Assembly (NCBI GenBank): GCA_900317635.1
Contig: ONHN01000027.1
Location: 1-43,638 of the forward strand
DNA: 43,638 bases
Reading direction: 5' to 3'
Source of the DNA: an uncultured Prevotellaceae bacterium
GTDB taxonomy: Bacteria; Bacteroidota; Bacteroidia; Bacteroidales; Bacteroidaceae
In this document: positions 1 to 10,934 of the stretch, one piece after another
Layout of the letters: every line of letters begins with the position of its first letter
How positions within the stretch are numbered: the stretch's first letter is position 1
The notes under the pieces: generated by a model
What the model was told of the DNA's origin: nothing
Databases searched by the model: none
The model's input: the letters and a program-made list of their open reading frames with translations, nothing else
Position numbers and translations under genes: made by a program

Positions 1-1
1 T

Positions 2-99
2 ACCGCGAGGAGCGTAGCGACGAGTGGTGCGCGGATAGTGCGCCACGGATGAAGCGGTGCGCAGAGCGTACCGCACATTAAGAAGAATAGGTTGTGTCG
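2..99 (+). repeat. Left-end copy of a 98-bp repeat
   Basis: This stretch matches 43541-43638 base for base apart from one difference (C at 44, A at 43583). It contains a GTGCGCAGAGCGTACC module at 57-72. The single mismatch argues against a simple assembly overlap and favours two copies of an interspersed repeat, on which the contig probably ended at both sides. Confidence 0.85.
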
Positions 100-168
100 A
101 AAAGAGGACTTGCAACGTGCAGTACGCTCCGCGCACTGGCAACAACGCCTCACACCTACCGCGCATAG

Positions 169-248
169 TGTGGTACGCTTCGCGCACCATTTACCCCCCC
201 TCGTATCACAACTCCCGAAACTTGAATTATGTAACTTTTAACGGATAG
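169..248 (-). repeat. Inverted copy of the right-end repeat
   Basis: Read on the minus strand, this region carries GTGCGCGAAGCGTACCACA (169-187) and an AAGTTTCGG-AGTTGTGA block (204-221). The same two blocks lie at 43513-43531 and 43479-43496 with identical spacing (53 nt overall). A further related module, TACGCTCCGCGCAC, sits near 123-136. The rest of 1-430 has no credible gene; a module resembling the GC-rich repeat of 17100-17340 lies near 308-340. Confidence 0.7.
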
Positions 249-358
249 CACTAAAGTATTCGTGTTCATTCGCATTCCTTCGTGCCTTTCGTGGTTTTAG
301 ATTTCCTGCAATCACCCAATGATGCAGGCGAGGCACTCGCGCTCCCAAAAGGGGACAT

Positions 359-388
359 TGCCGATTTGTCGGCATAATCTGTTTTTTG
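359..388 (+). terminator. Small hairpin followed by a T tract
   Basis: TGCCGA-tttg-TCGGCA forms a short stem-loop, followed after a few bases by TCTGTTTTTT. This resembles a weak intrinsic terminator that would isolate the giant gene from upstream transcription. No gene that it would terminate is visible in the window, so the call is tentative. Confidence 0.3.
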
Positions 389-430
389 GTAGCCAACAAC
401 TCAAAGTAAAGCAAAAAAGGCAACTTTTTT

Positions 431-460
431 CTTGATTATGAAGAAGAATAATTAATTTTG
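431..460 (+). promoter_or_regulatory. Bacteroidota-type promoter of the M60-GH95 gene
   Basis: CTTG at 431-434 lies 18 nt before TAATTTTG at 453-460, matching the Bacteroidota -33/-7 layout (TTTG, TAnnTTTG). A start of transcription near 466 would give an A-rich, Shine-Dalgarno-free leader of about 60 nt before the ATG at 528. Confidence 0.6.
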
Positions 461-527
461 CCACGCAAAAGGATGTAGATATTTGCAATCTCCACTTAGC
501 TATTAAACAACAAACTCTATACACACA

Positions 528-3500
528 ATGAAAACGTTGAAGCAATGCTTGCTGATGCTGCTGGCTCTCTTGCCTTTTGCAGCTGACGCACAGCTCAGCG
601 AACTTTCGGGTCAAGCTATCTCCGTCAGTTCAACGGAAGCTACAGACTTTACAACAGGTCAGTGGTACGTAATTAAGAGCCGTGGGCGCAACGCTTATGC
701 CTACGAAAACGGCAGTAGTACGATGTACATGAAAACGGGCAATGCCAACGGCGAAAGTGCCAAGGCCTCGTGCGGTTCGCTAATCCGCTTTGTGGCGGCA
801 AGTAGCGGCAAGTACTACATCCAAACGGGCTACGGCAACTACCTGAAATCAGGTAACAGTAACGGTGCTATCACAACCGTAAGCAGCACCTCGAGCGCTG
901 GCACGTACACTATAGAAAAGGTAGCCAGCACCGACGGCAACTTCTATATGCAGGATGCCAGCACGAATCGCGTTGTCGATGCTAACCCCGCTGGATCGAC
1001 GATGGCCTACTGGGGGACAACGATCCCCACAGGAACGGGCGACAATAGCAGCTGGGCCTTCTACGAGGTGACGCTCAACACCGACCCCGCTGTTTGGTTC
1101 TCCGACCAAGTCGGTTCGGGCGGTGCCTACCGCTTGCGTTGCCGCCTTGCCTATACTGGCTCGCCGACTTATCAGTATGCCGCCGTCAACTCCAGCGGCA
1201 CGAACGTCGTGACGACGAAAGCTACGTCGGGCGACGATGCCTACCGACAGATGTGGATTATCGAGCCCAGCGGTAGCGGCTATACGCTGCGCAACGTTTA
1301 TACGGGCCTATACATCTCTACGGACGTTAGGGGTACGGGTAGCTCTTCAGCTGGCACGTTCTATGCCAAGTACAGTGCCAGCAACGAAAGCTCTGCCACG
1401 TCCTACGTCACCTTTTCGACAGCTTCCAACTTCAGCGGCAACAACTGTATTCACCACCAAGAGAGTGATCACACCTTAGTGAAATGGGGAGCAGGTACGA
1501 CCTCGGGCAACCACGCCTCCGACTGGGTGCTGGAACCCGTCACGGACTTTACCACGGCACAAATCAAGACACAGCTCAATAGCAATTTCGGCTACACCAA
1601 CACGCTGACTTCGGGTAAGACGTACCGCATCTACAATGCCCTCTATGGCACAACCATGGGCGAGGTAACGTCTAACAATACCGTGAAGTGCATCACGAAA
1701 AACCTGACAGACTACACCACGCTGTGGAACGTGACCATCAGCGGAACCTCCATCCGCCTGCAAAATGCCGTTACAGACCGCTACATTCAGAAGCAAAACG
1801 GAACAACAAGTGTGCAATATACTACAGCAGCAACCCCCGCCGCGTTTACGCTCAACGAAACATCTGGCTGGCTATATACCTTCACGATGGCTGATGCCGA
1901 CGGCGTGGGTCTGCACTGCTCCGCATCGCAAGACAACAACGTTGTGGGATGGTACACCAATGAAGGTGCCTCGGTATGGTGTTTCGAAGAAGTGACACCC
2001 GATCCCACCATCCTCAGCGTGACGCGCGATGCCTATAACGGCAATCAAGACCTAAAGGAGAATGCCGCCACCTACAGCAACACACTGCAAACATTCTTCA
2101 CCGACGGAACGTGTACGGAGCTTAGCTCACCGTATGCCTCCTACACCGACCAGCAGCTGACAACGGCTATGAGCAATGCTGGCCTGCCCACCGTCATCAT
2201 CAACATGGCTCTGAAGGTGAAGAACAACGCATGGGCCACCTATTCGGGCTGGACGAAGACGGAAAAGACATTCCGCGTGGCCGACTACAGACCCTACAGT
2301 GACTACCAGCGTTGGACAAGCATCTTCAAGCAAGGCTACAACGTAGCCCGATTGGCTAACCCAACGGGTATTTCAGCTTCTAAGGGCGAAGTGCTTTGCG
2401 TTTATGTGGGTGCTATCCCTTCAGGACAAACGGTTGCTCTGGAAGCCGTGACCTTAGGTGCCGCCCAAGGAACGCAAACCACACTGAGCGAAGGCCTCAA
2501 CGTGGTGGAAGTAAATAACGACGTCAACTTGTTCCTCTACCACAGCGTTGACAACACGACCAATGGCGCTGCTCCCTTTACGGCACTAAGCAACTACAGC
2601 AACGTGACCGTTCACATTGAGGGAGGCTACGTCAATGGTTACTTCGACCTGCGCCGAGGCGACACTGATGACGACTGGACACAGCTTACCACCCACCTCC
2701 TTGCCTCCGATGCGGTAGATATTCGCTCAAACAACTACTGCATGCACCTTAATAAAGATGTCACCGTCAGTGCGGTGGCGACAGGAGGTACGCTGACGGG
2801 CGTGCTGGCTATATGGGACAACATCCTCACCACACAACGCGCCCTGCAAGGCCTTGAAGACTATGAGGGTTATTACAACAACCCCCTCTCGTTCACGATG
2901 CCTGGTTCGAGCGGTGCCCACGCAGCCAACTATGGCGTGTACGTGGCCAATAGTCAAGACTTCTTGATGAACTACACGCGCATGAACACGGAAGCCAACC
3001 CCATCTGGGAAGCGGCACACGAAACGGGCCATATCCACCAAGGACCTATCAACATGATAGGCTGCACGGAAATCTCCAACAACATCTTCTCGAACATTGC
3101 TATCTACCAACAAGGACGCTACACCAGCCGATGCAAGAAGATACAAGATACGTTTGACGAGTTTACCTCTGGCACTGCCTGGCTCGACCGCGTCTATGAC
3201 AGCAGCCTGTCCTCTGGCCAAGCCGACCTGTGGCAAGGCACGCACCTCTACTGGCAACTCTACCAGTTCTTCCACTTGGCAGGCTACGACACCGACTTCT
3301 ACCCGAACCTCTATCGCGCACTGCGCAGCGATCCCCTGAACCATACAGCCAACACGTTCGTACCAGCCTCTGAAGACTATTTGAAGTTCTACAAGAAATG
3401 CTGCTCGGTGAGTGGTTACGACCTGACGGAGTTCTTCCAAGTGTATGGTTTCTTCACCATCCCGACGCAAACGTCATATACGCTTAGCGGAACAACGCGC

Positions 3501-6500
3501 GATGCACACCTCGTAGGCGACTACGCAAACTACTACGTTTATACAACGCAGGAAATGATAGACGCAGCGAAGGCTGAAGTGGCTGATATGAACCTGAAGA
3601 AGGCTAACGCCATCTTCATCGAAGACCGCATCACGGCTCCCGACGCTACCTACAACGGGGCTGCCGCCGGCACGAAGAAGACCAGCTACGCAACAAACTG
3701 GGCTGACGTCGGCGAAATTGGTGCTTGTGGCGAAACGGGCCAATATACAACCTTCGGCACCGCCATCTCGGGCACCTACAAAGCTGTTATCGACACGGAA
3801 GGAAACGTAACCATCAGCGGCGGTAGCGGTGCTGTAGGCTTCAAGGTTTACGACAAAGACGGCAACCTGGCTTTCGTGGCCAATACCCACACATTCACTC
3901 TTCCCGCTGCACTCTTTGCCGATGGCTTCACCATCAAGGCTGCGGGAGGTAATGGCAGCGACGTAACGCTCACATCCACTATCGACGACACCATCGTAGT
4001 CCCCCCCTTCTCCACCGAGGAAGCACCCGTCTATTACTACGTGAAGTTTGCACGCGGAGGCGCCGTCCTTGCCGACAAGGGGGCTGGCAACAACCTCCTG
4101 ACCGAGACGCAAGAACGAAACTCCGACGCACAAAAGTGGGCCTTTATCGGCAACAGCGAAAGCTTTGTCATGAAGTCGAAACTTGGCCACTACGTCAACT
4201 ACGAAGGAAGTAAGTATATAGCCTCTACTACGGGCGTAACGATGCACATGACGGCCACGACCAACAGCACCTACACGGGCAGTTGGGAAATTGGCCGTGC
4301 CTCCAGCTCACAATACATGAACCAGTGGGGCGGTGCCGGCACAGCGAAAGAATTAGGGGAATGGAACTTGGGCGACCCCAACAACCCCGTAGGCTTTGAA
4401 AGTCCAACAGCCGACGACCCCACCCTGCCCACGTTCACCTCGTTTGACGTTCCAACCTACTACTACGTGAAGTTCTTCACGGGCGGTGCTGTCCTCGCCG
4501 ACCAGGGCAGCGGCAGCAACTTGCTGACCGAAACACGCCTCAATGGCGACAACGACCAGCTGTGGGCCTTCGTCGGGACGCGCGACGCTTTCAAGATGAT
4601 TTCTAAGACAGGCAACTACGTCTATTATAGTGGTTCAAGATTTACAGCCAATTCTTCTGATGTCTCCACCCTCGTCCTAACGACAACGGGCAACGCCTCG
4701 GCCACGAATTGCTGGGAAATCAAGGTGAGCGGCGCTTCTGATTACATGAACCAATACGGCGGTGCCGGCTCAGACAGGCAATTAGGCGTCTATACTTATG
4801 GAAACACGAACAACCCCGTCACGTTCTTCACCGACGAGGCTACCCTACCCGTCTTCTCAACGTCGAGCAATACGCAGTGGTACTTCCTTAGGTTCTGCAT
4901 CTCCGACCAAACCCTGCGCGCAGCCACGGCAGGTAGCAACGTAACGTTCGGCACGTTGGACCTCGAAGACGCACAGCTCTGGAAATTTGTTGGTACGAGA
5001 GACAACTTCCAGCTCGTCAGCAAGTCGGGCACGTATGCCGTCATCAGTGGCACGGGCGATGCCGCCCGCCTGCAAAGCAGCTCTACGCCCGATGCCAGCG
5101 GTTTCAGCCTTGTCAAGACGGGCAACGCAACCTACTACCCCAATTGGGAAATTAGCTGGAATGGCAACAATGGTGGCGGCCACCAAAACTTCAATCGCTG
5201 GGGCGGCGGCCAACAATCGCCCTACAACATCGGCCTTTGGAGCGCAAACGACAACAACAACCCCTTCTACTTCGTAGATCCAAGCACCATCGACTTCCCC
5301 GAGTTCAGCATCACAGGCATCAGCAGCTACACGCCGACACACGCTCAAAGCCTTTGGTACACGCAACCTACCACAACCACGGGCGTTGCCAACGAATGGA
5401 TGGAATACTCGCTGCCTATCGGTAACGGCCAGTTAGGTGCCTCGCTCTTCGGCGGTGTGAAGAAAGACCAAGTCCTCTTCAACGAAAAGACCGTATGGAC
5501 AGGTCGCAATGAGATTACGAGCAATGCCCTCTATGGTAAATACCAGTGCTTTGGCTCGTTCTACGCAGAAGAGATTACCGACGGCCGCTTCAGCTACAGC
5601 AACACGCGTCCCGTCAGCAACTACCTGCGCCAGCTCGACCTCTCTACGGCCACTGGCTCGGTTAGCTACAGCGATGCCGACGGCGTGAACTACACCCGCG
5701 AATACATTACGAGCTATCCTGCCAACGTCATTGCAGCACGCTATACGGCCGACACATCAGGCAAGATAAACCTGCACTTCACGTTGGAGAATGGTACCAG
5801 CGTGACAGCCGCTACAGCCTATAATAATGGTACGGCCACGTTCAGCGGCACACTCGACCTCGTTTCGTTCAATGCCTACATGAAGGTGGTACCCACGGGC
5901 GGTACGATGGACACGAGTTCGGACGGCATCCGCGTGATTGGTGCCGACGAAGTAGTCGTATATATGAGTGGCGGCACCGACTTCGATGCTACCTCCAGCA
6001 CGTTCATCTCGAACACCTCTTCGTTGGCATCGCGCATACAAGGCTATGTGGACGCAGCTGCAACGGCGGGATGGAGTTCCATTTACAGTGCCCACGTGGC
6101 CGACTATCAGGAATACTTCAACCGCGTTGACTTCCAGCTTACGGGCATGACCAACGACCTGCCTACGAACGAGATGGTAGATCACTACAACACCATTGCC
6201 AACACAGCCTCCGACGCGCGCACCCTGATGCTCGAAAAACTCTATTTCGACTATGGACGCTATCTTGAAATCAGTTCCTCGCGCGGCGTTGACCTGCCCA
6301 GCAACCTGCAAGGTATCTGGAACAACAAAAACGATGCTCCCTGGCACTCCGACATCCATGCCAACATCAACGTGCAGATGAACTACTGGCCAGCCGAACC
6401 CACCAACCTGAGCGATATGCACCTGCCATTCCTCAACTACATCATCAATAATGCAACGAGCACAACCTGGCAGCAAGCAGCTACGCAATACGGCGGAACA

Positions 6501-9428
6501 CAGCGCGGCTGGACCTTCTTCACGGAGAACAACATCTTCGCTGGTATGTCAACCTGGGGCAGCAACTATTTCGTGGCTAACGCATGGGACGTAAGCCACC
6601 TCTGGCAACACTACCTCTATACGCTCGACACGACTTTCCTGCAACGCGCCTTCCCCGCTATCTACAGCAGTGCCGCGTTCTGGATGGATCGCATGATCGC
6701 AGACCGAGGCTACGACAGTTCAACGCAAAACAGCAGCTACGGCGGTACGGCCTACAGCTTCGCTCCCGACGGCACTTACGTAGCTCCTAACGAATACTCG
6801 CCCGAACAGGATGCCCACAACTCCGAAGACGGTACGGCACACGCGCAACAACTCATATACTACAACATTCGCGCAGCACGCCAAGCCGTTGACATCCTCG
6901 GACAAAGCACCGTGGGCCTGACCGATGACCAAGTGGCAGAGCTTGACGAATACCTCGCTAAGACCGATCAGGGTCTGCACACCGAGACCTACACGGCAAA
7001 CTCAGCCCTCAACGCAGGCTGGACCAGCCCCCGCAACGGCGTCAGCGCAGGCGACCTCATCCTGCGCGAATGGAAATACAGCCCCTACGACGTCAGCAGC
7101 GATCCCAGTCACCGACACCTCTCGCACTTAATGGCACTTTACCCGCTTGACGACATTACACCCACGTCCGAGTTCTTTACGCCCGCCGTCAACTCGCTGA
7201 AACTGCGCGGCGATGCCGCTACGGGATGGTCTATGGGTTGGAAAGTGAACCTTTGGGCTCGTGCATTAGACGGCGACCACGCTCACCTCATTATGCACAA
7301 CGCTCTGCGCCACTCCACGTCCTACTCAACCAATGCCTCGGCAGGCGGTGTGTACTACAACCTCTACGACTCGCACGCTCCGTTCCAAATCGACGGTAAC
7401 TTCGGTGTTTGCGCTGGTGTGGCCGAGATGCTGATGCAGAGCCATACAGGAGCTATCGCGCTCCTACCCGCTTTGCCCAGCGTATGGGCACAAGGTAGCG
7501 TCAGCGGCCTAAAAGCACGCGGAAACTTCACCGTGGGTATCAACTGGACCAACGGCGCTGCAACACAAGCCACCATCGTTTCAAATGCAGGTGCTACGCT
7601 TAAGGTAAGCTATCCTGGCATCTACAACCGCCGCGTTACCGTGGCTGGTGTGGACGTAGCAACGACAGCCAACGGCACGGATGAAATCACCATTCCTATC
7701 AGCCAAGGTGAAACGGCCATCATCTACTTCGACCAAGCAGCCCTTACGGAATTCAACCTCACGTGGGTTGTGCAGGATGCAAACGGCACGGAAGTATATC
7801 GCCTGCCAGCTAAGACCTACACGGCTGGTAGTTCCGTAACCGCCCTGCCCGATGAGCTGACATCCTTTGAAAATAATAGTTTTGTCAGCTATCCCAACAC
7901 CGCAACGGAACTGCCCGTTGCTGCCGATAGAGCGAAAGAAGTTCGCGTCACCTACCAATGGGATGGTCCGTTTGCGTTCTCAACTAATTCCTCGAAGACC
8001 TACTACGCCCTGCGCGTGGGTAACAATGACCGCTATGTCTCCTATACAGGCACATCGCCCTATGCGCTGACCTCCTCGGCTGAAGGCACATGGTACTTCA
8101 CGGGCGACCCCTTCAACGGCGTGAATGTGTATGCTACAACCGACCAAGGCTTGGAAGCTACCAACCTAAACATCACGGGTACGGGCGGTCCTACCCTCTC
8201 CGACACACCCACAGCTTTTGAAGTGTACAACTGGAACACCAACGGGACGAAAGACGGCCTCTTCTGCATGCGCGCGCCAGGAACGGACAACTACTTCTTC
8301 AATAACTACGCAGGTAGCAATAAACTCCAGTATTGGAGGTCGGGACCTAACGATGATGGTTCAAAGATGTTAGTGGTTAAACTTGATAAGCTCAACACGT
8401 CTGATGCCTACTACCGCCTTGTCAATAAGGCCAATGCCAACAACTGGCTCTGCCTTGACGCTTCAGCCGACAAGCTGACGACGATTGCAGGAAGTTCCGT
8501 AGAAGACGGTGCTGCTAAAGCATACGCCGACCCCTCCACCGTGTTCCGTTTTGAAGAAAGCAATGGCGTTTATCGCATCTCTTCGCGCGGCACCTACGTC
8601 CAAAACCAAAACTCCATCAATGCAGCCGTATCAACAACAAGCGATGAAGCCAGCGCACCATACCTCGGCGTGGTTGATAATGGCGACGGCACATACTCAA
8701 TTTGGGTTGGACCGAGCAACCAAAACGGGCAAGGCTACCTCCATAACAATGAGAATTATAAATCGTTCAATGCCGCTTCAGGCATCGTAACATGGGACAC
8801 AGCAGCAGGAGCCTCACGCTGGTACTTCATCCCCGCCACCGACTTTGAAGTGACACTAAATAGTCCTACGGGAAGCTCCGAATCCTACGCTACGGCCTAT
8901 ATGCCGTTCTCCTACACACTGCCCACAGGCATCACGGCCAACACCATCACCGTGACAGGAACGAAAGGCCACTATCAGGCAACAGCCAGTGTCATCAGCG
9001 ACGTCGTTCCGGCAGGTACCCCCGTCCTCTTGGTTAGCACATCGGCCGAAAGCTCTGCCGAAATGACGCTCACAACCAACGACGACGAAGCAACCGTAGG
9101 AATCAACGAGCTCTTAGGCACCTACAAGGCAATGGATACGCCCGATGGCACACTCGTCTTCTCGCAAAAGGCTGGGGTTCCTGGCTTCTATGCCTACGAC
9201 AGCTCTAAACAGCTGAAAGCCTATAAGTCCTACATGCTGAAAGCCAACCTGCCCGAAGGCGTGCGCGAGCTCGTGCTGAGCAACGGCGACGTGACAAGCA
9301 TCGAAAGCATAGAAGGTACAGGCGACGATGCCCTACCCACCTACGACCTCCAAGGCCGACGTGTTGTTAAACCGCAAGCGGCAGGTGTTTACATAGTTGA
9401 CGGAAAGAAGAAACTCGTCCGCCAATAA
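528..9428 (+). CDS. Giant secreted M60 peptidase - GH95 alpha-L-fucosidase fusion
   Basis: A 2966-residue exported protein likely to attack fucosylated glycoproteins such as mucins. The signal peptide covers about residues 1-21. Residues about 40-490 are Trp/Tyr-rich ricin-like modules. An M60 (enhancin-like) gluzincin domain spans about 565-985, with zinc motif HETGH (H831, E832, H835) and a likely third ligand E848. Three related carbohydrate-binding-like repeats start near 1167, 1310 and 1450, each with a YYVKF...W.F.G pattern. A GH95 domain spans about 1605-2400: the NIN motif (N1946, N1948), SPE (E2093) and QIDGNFG (D2289) match the catalytic Asn, acid and Asp known in GH95 fucosidases. 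More ricin-like sequence follows, then a C-terminal YDLQGRRV tail ending GKKKLVRQ, typical of Bacteroidales secreted proteins. The frame is intact over 8.9 kb. The peptidase plus fucosidase combination in one chain is unusual. Fucose removal and proteolysis are inferred from motifs only. Confidence 0.88.
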   Translation: MKTLKQCLLMLLALLPFAADAQLSELSGQAISVSSTEATDFTTGQWYVIKSRGRNAYAYENGSSTMYMKTGNANGESAKASCGSLIRFVAASSGKYYIQTGYGNYLKSGNSNGAITTVSSTSSAGTYTIEKVASTDGNFYMQDASTNRVVDANPAGSTMAYWGTTIPTGTGDNSSWAFYEVTLNTDPAVWFSDQVGSGGAYRLRCRLAYTGSPTYQYAAVNSSGTNVVTTKATSGDDAYRQMWIIEPSGSGYTLRNVYTGLYISTDVRGTGSSSAGTFYAKYSASNESSATSYVTFSTASNFSGNNCIHHQESDHTLVKWGAGTTSGNHASDWVLEPVTDFTTAQIKTQLNSNFGYTNTLTSGKTYRIYNALYGTTMGEVTSNNTVKCITKNLTDYTTLWNVTISGTSIRLQNAVTDRYIQKQNGTTSVQYTTAATPAAFTLNETSGWLYTFTMADADGVGLHCSASQDNNVVGWYTNEGASVWCFEEVTPDPTILSVTRDAYNGNQDLKENAATYSNTLQTFFTDGTCTELSSPYASYTDQQLTTAMSNAGLPTVIINMALKVKNNAWATYSGWTKTEKTFRVADYRPYSDYQRWTSIFKQGYNVARLANPTGISASKGEVLCVYVGAIPSGQTVALEAVTLGAAQGTQTTLSEGLNVVEVNNDVNLFLYHSVDNTTNGAAPFTALSNYSNVTVHIEGGYVNGYFDLRRGDTDDDWTQLTTHLLASDAVDIRSNNYCMHLNKDVTVSAVATGGTLTGVLAIWDNILTTQRALQGLEDYEGYYNNPLSFTMPGSSGAHAANYGVYVANSQDFLMNYTRMNTEANPIWEAAHETGHIHQGPINMIGCTEISNNIFSNIAIYQQGRYTSRCKKIQDTFDEFTSGTAWLDRVYDSSLSSGQADLWQGTHLYWQLYQFFHLAGYDTDFYPNLYRALRSDPLNHTANTFVPASEDYLKFYKKCCSVSGYDLTEFFQVYGFFTIPTQTSYTLSGTTRDAHLVGDYANYYVYTTQEMIDAAKAEVADMNLKKANAIFIEDRITAPDATYNGAAAGTKKTSYATNWADVGEIGACGETGQYTTFGTAISGTYKAVIDTEGNVTISGGSGAVGFKVYDKDGNLAFVANTHTFTLPAALFADGFTIKAAGGNGSDVTLTSTIDDTIVVPPFSTEEAPVYYYVKFARGGAVLADKGAGNNLLTETQERNSDAQKWAFIGNSESFVMKSKLGHYVNYEGSKYIASTTGVTMHMTATTNSTYTGSWEIGRASSSQYMNQWGGAGTAKELGEWNLGDPNNPVGFESPTADDPTLPTFTSFDVPTYYYVKFFTGGAVLADQGSGSNLLTETRLNGDNDQLWAFVGTRDAFKMISKTGNYVYYSGSRFTANSSDVSTLVLTTTGNASATNCWEIKVSGASDYMNQYGGAGSDRQLGVYTYGNTNNPVTFFTDEATLPVFSTSSNTQWYFLRFCISDQTLRAATAGSNVTFGTLDLEDAQLWKFVGTRDNFQLVSKSGTYAVISGTGDAARLQSSSTPDASGFSLVKTGNATYYPNWEISWNGNNGGGHQNFNRWGGGQQSPYNIGLWSANDNNNPFYFVDPSTIDFPEFSITGISSYTPTHAQSLWYTQPTTTTGVANEWMEYSLPIGNGQLGASLFGGVKKDQVLFNEKTVWTGRNEITSNALYGKYQCFGSFYAEEITDGRFSYSNTRPVSNYLRQLDLSTATGSVSYSDADGVNYTREYITSYPANVIAARYTADTSGKINLHFTLENGTSVTAATAYNNGTATFSGTLDLVSFNAYMKVVPTGGTMDTSSDGIRVIGADEVVVYMSGGTDFDATSSTFISNTSSLASRIQGYVDAAATAGWSSIYSAHVADYQEYFNRVDFQLTGMTNDLPTNEMVDHYNTIANTASDARTLMLEKLYFDYGRYLEISSSRGVDLPSNLQGIWNNKNDAPWHSDIHANINVQMNYWPAEPTNLSDMHLPFLNYIINNATSTTWQQAATQYGGTQRGWTFFTENNIFAGMSTWGSNYFVANAWDVSHLWQHYLYTLDTTFLQRAFPAIYSSAAFWMDRMIADRGYDSSTQNSSYGGTAYSFAPDGTYVAPNEYSPEQDAHNSEDGTAHAQQLIYYNIRAARQAVDILGQSTVGLTDDQVAELDEYLAKTDQGLHTETYTANSALNAGWTSPRNGVSAGDLILREWKYSPYDVSSDPSHRHLSHLMALYPLDDITPTSEFFTPAVNSLKLRGDAATGWSMGWKVNLWARALDGDHAHLIMHNALRHSTSYSTNASAGGVYYNLYDSHAPFQIDGNFGVCAGVAEMLMQSHTGAIALLPALPSVWAQGSVSGLKARGNFTVGINWTNGAATQATIVSNAGATLKVSYPGIYNRRVTVAGVDVATTANGTDEITIPISQGETAIIYFDQAALTEFNLTWVVQDANGTEVYRLPAKTYTAGSSVTALPDELTSFENNSFVSYPNTATELPVAADRAKEVRVTYQWDGPFAFSTNSSKTYYALRVGNNDRYVSYTGTSPYALTSSAEGTWYFTGDPFNGVNVYATTDQGLEATNLNITGTGGPTLSDTPTAFEVYNWNTNGTKDGLFCMRAPGTDNYFFNNYAGSNKLQYWRSGPNDDGSKMLVVKLDKLNTSDAYYRLVNKANANNWLCLDASADKLTTIAGSSVEDGAAKAYADPSTVFRFEESNGVYRISSRGTYVQNQNSINAAVSTTSDEASAPYLGVVDNGDGTYSIWVGPSNQNGQGYLHNNENYKSFNAASGIVTWDTAAGASRWYFIPATDFEVTLNSPTGSSESYATAYMPFSYTLPTGITANTITVTGTKGHYQATASVISDVVPAGTPVLLVSTSAESSAEMTLTTNDDEATVGINELLGTYKAMDTPDGTLVFSQKAGVPGFYAYDSSKQLKAYKSYMLKANLPEGVRELVLSNGDVTSIESIEGTGDDALPTYDLQGRRVVKPQAAGVYIVDGKKKLVRQ

Positions 9429-9454
9429 AGCTCTCCTGCGAACCTATAAACACA

Positions 9455-9503
9455 AAGCAAAGCCCCCTTGTCGCACGCTGTGTGCAGCAAGGGGGCTTTG
9501 CTT
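9455..9503 (+). terminator. 16-bp stem-loop after the giant gene
   Basis: AAGCAAAGCCCCCTTG (9455-9470) pairs perfectly with 9488-9503. The stop codon of the giant gene is 26 nt upstream. The following sequence is only moderately T-rich (TTGTTTGC). It probably ends the giant transcript. Confidence 0.7.
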
Positions 9504-9540
9504 GTTTGCATTGGCTGCGGCTAAAAAGTTCCTTTTGTGA

Positions 9541-9590
9541 GTAACCATCCGAAAGATGCCGTCTTGTGGTGGCATTTTTCGGATGGTTAC
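9541..9590. terminator. 20-bp near-perfect hairpin between convergent genes
   Basis: GTAACCATCCGAAAGATGCC (9541-9560) pairs with 9571-9590 with one G-T wobble around a 10-nt loop. It lies between the giant plus-strand gene and the minus-strand nitroreductase remnant, so it could stop transcription from either side. A GCTAAAAGTTGCCTACGGC repeat follows at 9641-9659 and recurs at 43404-43422; a related inverted copy is at 31645-31663. Confidence 0.5.
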
Positions 9591-9652
9591 CTTTAATCTT
9601 CAGCTTTTGCGCCAAGGCATAAAGCTGACTATTGATGCCAGCTAAAAGTTGC

Positions 9653-10159
9653 CTACGGCAACACACTCACAATTTCCTGCATCGGCTTTCGCATCTTCTC
9701 CTTTGCTCCGTCGGCAGCATACCCCAAAGGGATAAGAACGGCAGGCTCTTCTGCCACTGCCAAGGAGAAGAGTTCTTTACAGAGACGCGCATCGAAGTTA
9801 CATACCCAGCACGTGGCTAAGCCTTGCTCTGCGGCAGCCAGACAAAGATGCTCCACGGCAATAGCAAGGTCAATGTTGCCATGGCACTTACCATCTGCGC
9901 GCACCCACTCTTCGTCGTGCAGGACAGAGGCAAGGATATACATCGGTGCTGTCGTGAATCATTCGCGCTGATAGCACGTCTGGATTTTGCGACGCTCCTC
10001 CTCGCTTGTAAGAAGGCGGAAACGCCATGGCTGCTTGTTAACGGCAGAGGGTGCTAAGCGCACACACTCCATTACGTAACTAAGTTTTTCTGTCTCTACG
10101 GAGGCAGACAGATAGGCTCTACAGCTGTAGCGACTACGCGCTAATTCTAAAAAGTTCAT
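9653..10159 (-). pseudogene. Nitroreductase family protein, interrupted by an in-frame TGA
   Basis: The frame encodes a 168-residue FMN-dependent nitroreductase-like protein. It starts MNFLELARSRYSCRAY, has the family segment APSAVNKQPWRF, and ends with the segments IDLAIAVEHLCLAA and TCWVCNF typical of Bacteroidota members. Codon 67 (plus strand 9959-9961) is TGA, between QRE and FTTAP. Homologues I recall have Trp here, so a single TGG to TGA change explains it. Upstream and downstream halves are in the same frame with no indel. The gene starts 4 nt after yjbQ and was probably co-transcribed with it. It may be a recent pseudogene, a consensus error, or a readthrough gene. TGA is used as an ordinary stop elsewhere in the window (for example at 29811-29813). 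Confidence 0.8.
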
Positions 10160-10163
10160 ACGC

Positions 10164-10577
10164 TCATTCTCCTATAATCGTTGCTATAAGTTTCCTCGCA
10201 CCGCCATGATGGCGAAATTCGCACAGATAAATGCCTTGCCACGTACCCAACCGCAGCCGTCCGCGCATAATAGGTATCGTCAGACTCACCCCACTCATCA
10301 ACGCCTTTGCATGCGCGGGCATATCGTCGGGCCCTTCCAATGTATGCACATAGGCGGGATTGTTCTCGGGCACAAGACGATTGAAGATGGTTTCCATATC
10401 CGTGCGCACATCGGGATCGGCATTTTCGTTAATGCTCAACCCACAGCTGGTATGCAAGCAAAAGAGACAGACCACCCCCTCCTGAGGTAACTCAGGCAAG
10501 TGCTGAACAATCTCATTCGTCACAAGATGAAACCCTCGTGCTTTAGGACTCAACGTTATCTCTACTTGCTGTATCAT
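10164..10577 (-). CDS. yjbQ: YjbQ/UPF0047 family protein
   Basis: A 137-residue cytosolic protein of the YjbQ (UPF0047) family, small beta-rich proteins that have been linked to a secondary thiamine-phosphate synthase activity. Visible family motifs are HTSCGLSINENADPDVRTD near the middle and LGTWQGIYLCEFR near the C-terminus. I chose the ATG giving MIQQVEITL because family members begin there; the frame stays open 8 codons further upstream. Length is as expected. The downstream nitroreductase remnant begins 4 nt after its stop. Physiological role is unproven. Confidence 0.85.
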   Translation of the reverse strand: MIQQVEITLSPKARGFHLVTNEIVQHLPELPQEGVVCLFCLHTSCGLSINENADPDVRTDMETIFNRLVPENNPAYVHTLEGPDDMPAHAKALMSGVSLTIPIMRGRLRLGTWQGIYLCEFRHHGGARKLIATIIGE

Positions 10578-10623
10578 AGGCAATATATCTGACCAAACCA
10601 ATTATACATTTCTCATAACAAGC

Positions 10624-10660
10624 GCAAAAGGAAGTCGCGGGTGTGCTGACTTCCTTTTGC
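10624..10660 (-). terminator. 13-bp hairpin after tRNA-Ser
   Basis: GCAAAAGGAAGTC (10624-10636) and GACTTCCTTTTGC (10648-10660) form a perfect stem with an 11-nt loop. It starts 5 nt beyond the CCA end of the minus-strand tRNA gene, the expected place for its terminator. Confidence 0.65.
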
Positions 10661-10664
10661 GGGT

Positions 10665-10752
10665 TGGCGGAGAGAGAGGGATTCGAACCCCCGGTACCTC
10701 TCGGTACGACGGTTTTCAAGACCGTTGTAATCGACCACTCTACCATCTCTCC
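10665..10752 (-). tRNA. tRNA-Ser (anticodon TGA)
   Basis: The minus strand folds as an 88-nt class II tRNA. Acceptor GGAGAGA pairs with TCTCTCC, followed by discriminator G and an encoded CCA. The anticodon loop is CTTGAAA (TGA, serine). A long variable arm contains TACCGAGAGGTA, and the T loop is GGTTCGAATCC. A consensus promoter lies 26 nt upstream. Confidence 0.95.
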
Positions 10753-10778
10753 TGAAAGTTAAGTGTCGTTTGACGGGG

Positions 10779-10809
10779 CAAAAGTACTGCATTTTTGCGA
10801 TAAAACAAA
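10779..10809 (-). promoter_or_regulatory. Promoter of tRNA-Ser
   Basis: On the minus strand, TTTG (10806-10809) is followed after 19 nt by TACTTTTG (10779-10786), a full match to the Bacteroidota -33/-7 pattern. Confidence 0.7.
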
Positions 10810-10839
10810 AAAAGTTCTGTTGTATTTAGAAAAAATGAT

Positions 10840-10847
10840 TATTTTTG
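10840..10847 (+). promoter_or_regulatory. -7 box for the zinc-ribbon gene
   Basis: TATTTTTG fits TAnnTTTG, with only weak -33 candidates upstream. It would give a leader of about 80 nt for the gene at 10935. It is divergent from the tRNA-Ser promoter. Confidence 0.5.
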
Positions 10848-10934
10848 CAGTTGAAATAACCAGCTTGAAGGCTGGCGCATCTGACGATGTAGCACGTTTA
10901 TTCAGATCCGAACATTAACTAAAACCTTAATATC

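Noticed and set aside
10543-10746. Small minus-strand frame of 67 codons
   Set aside because: It is a translation of the tRNA-Ser gene and its terminator.
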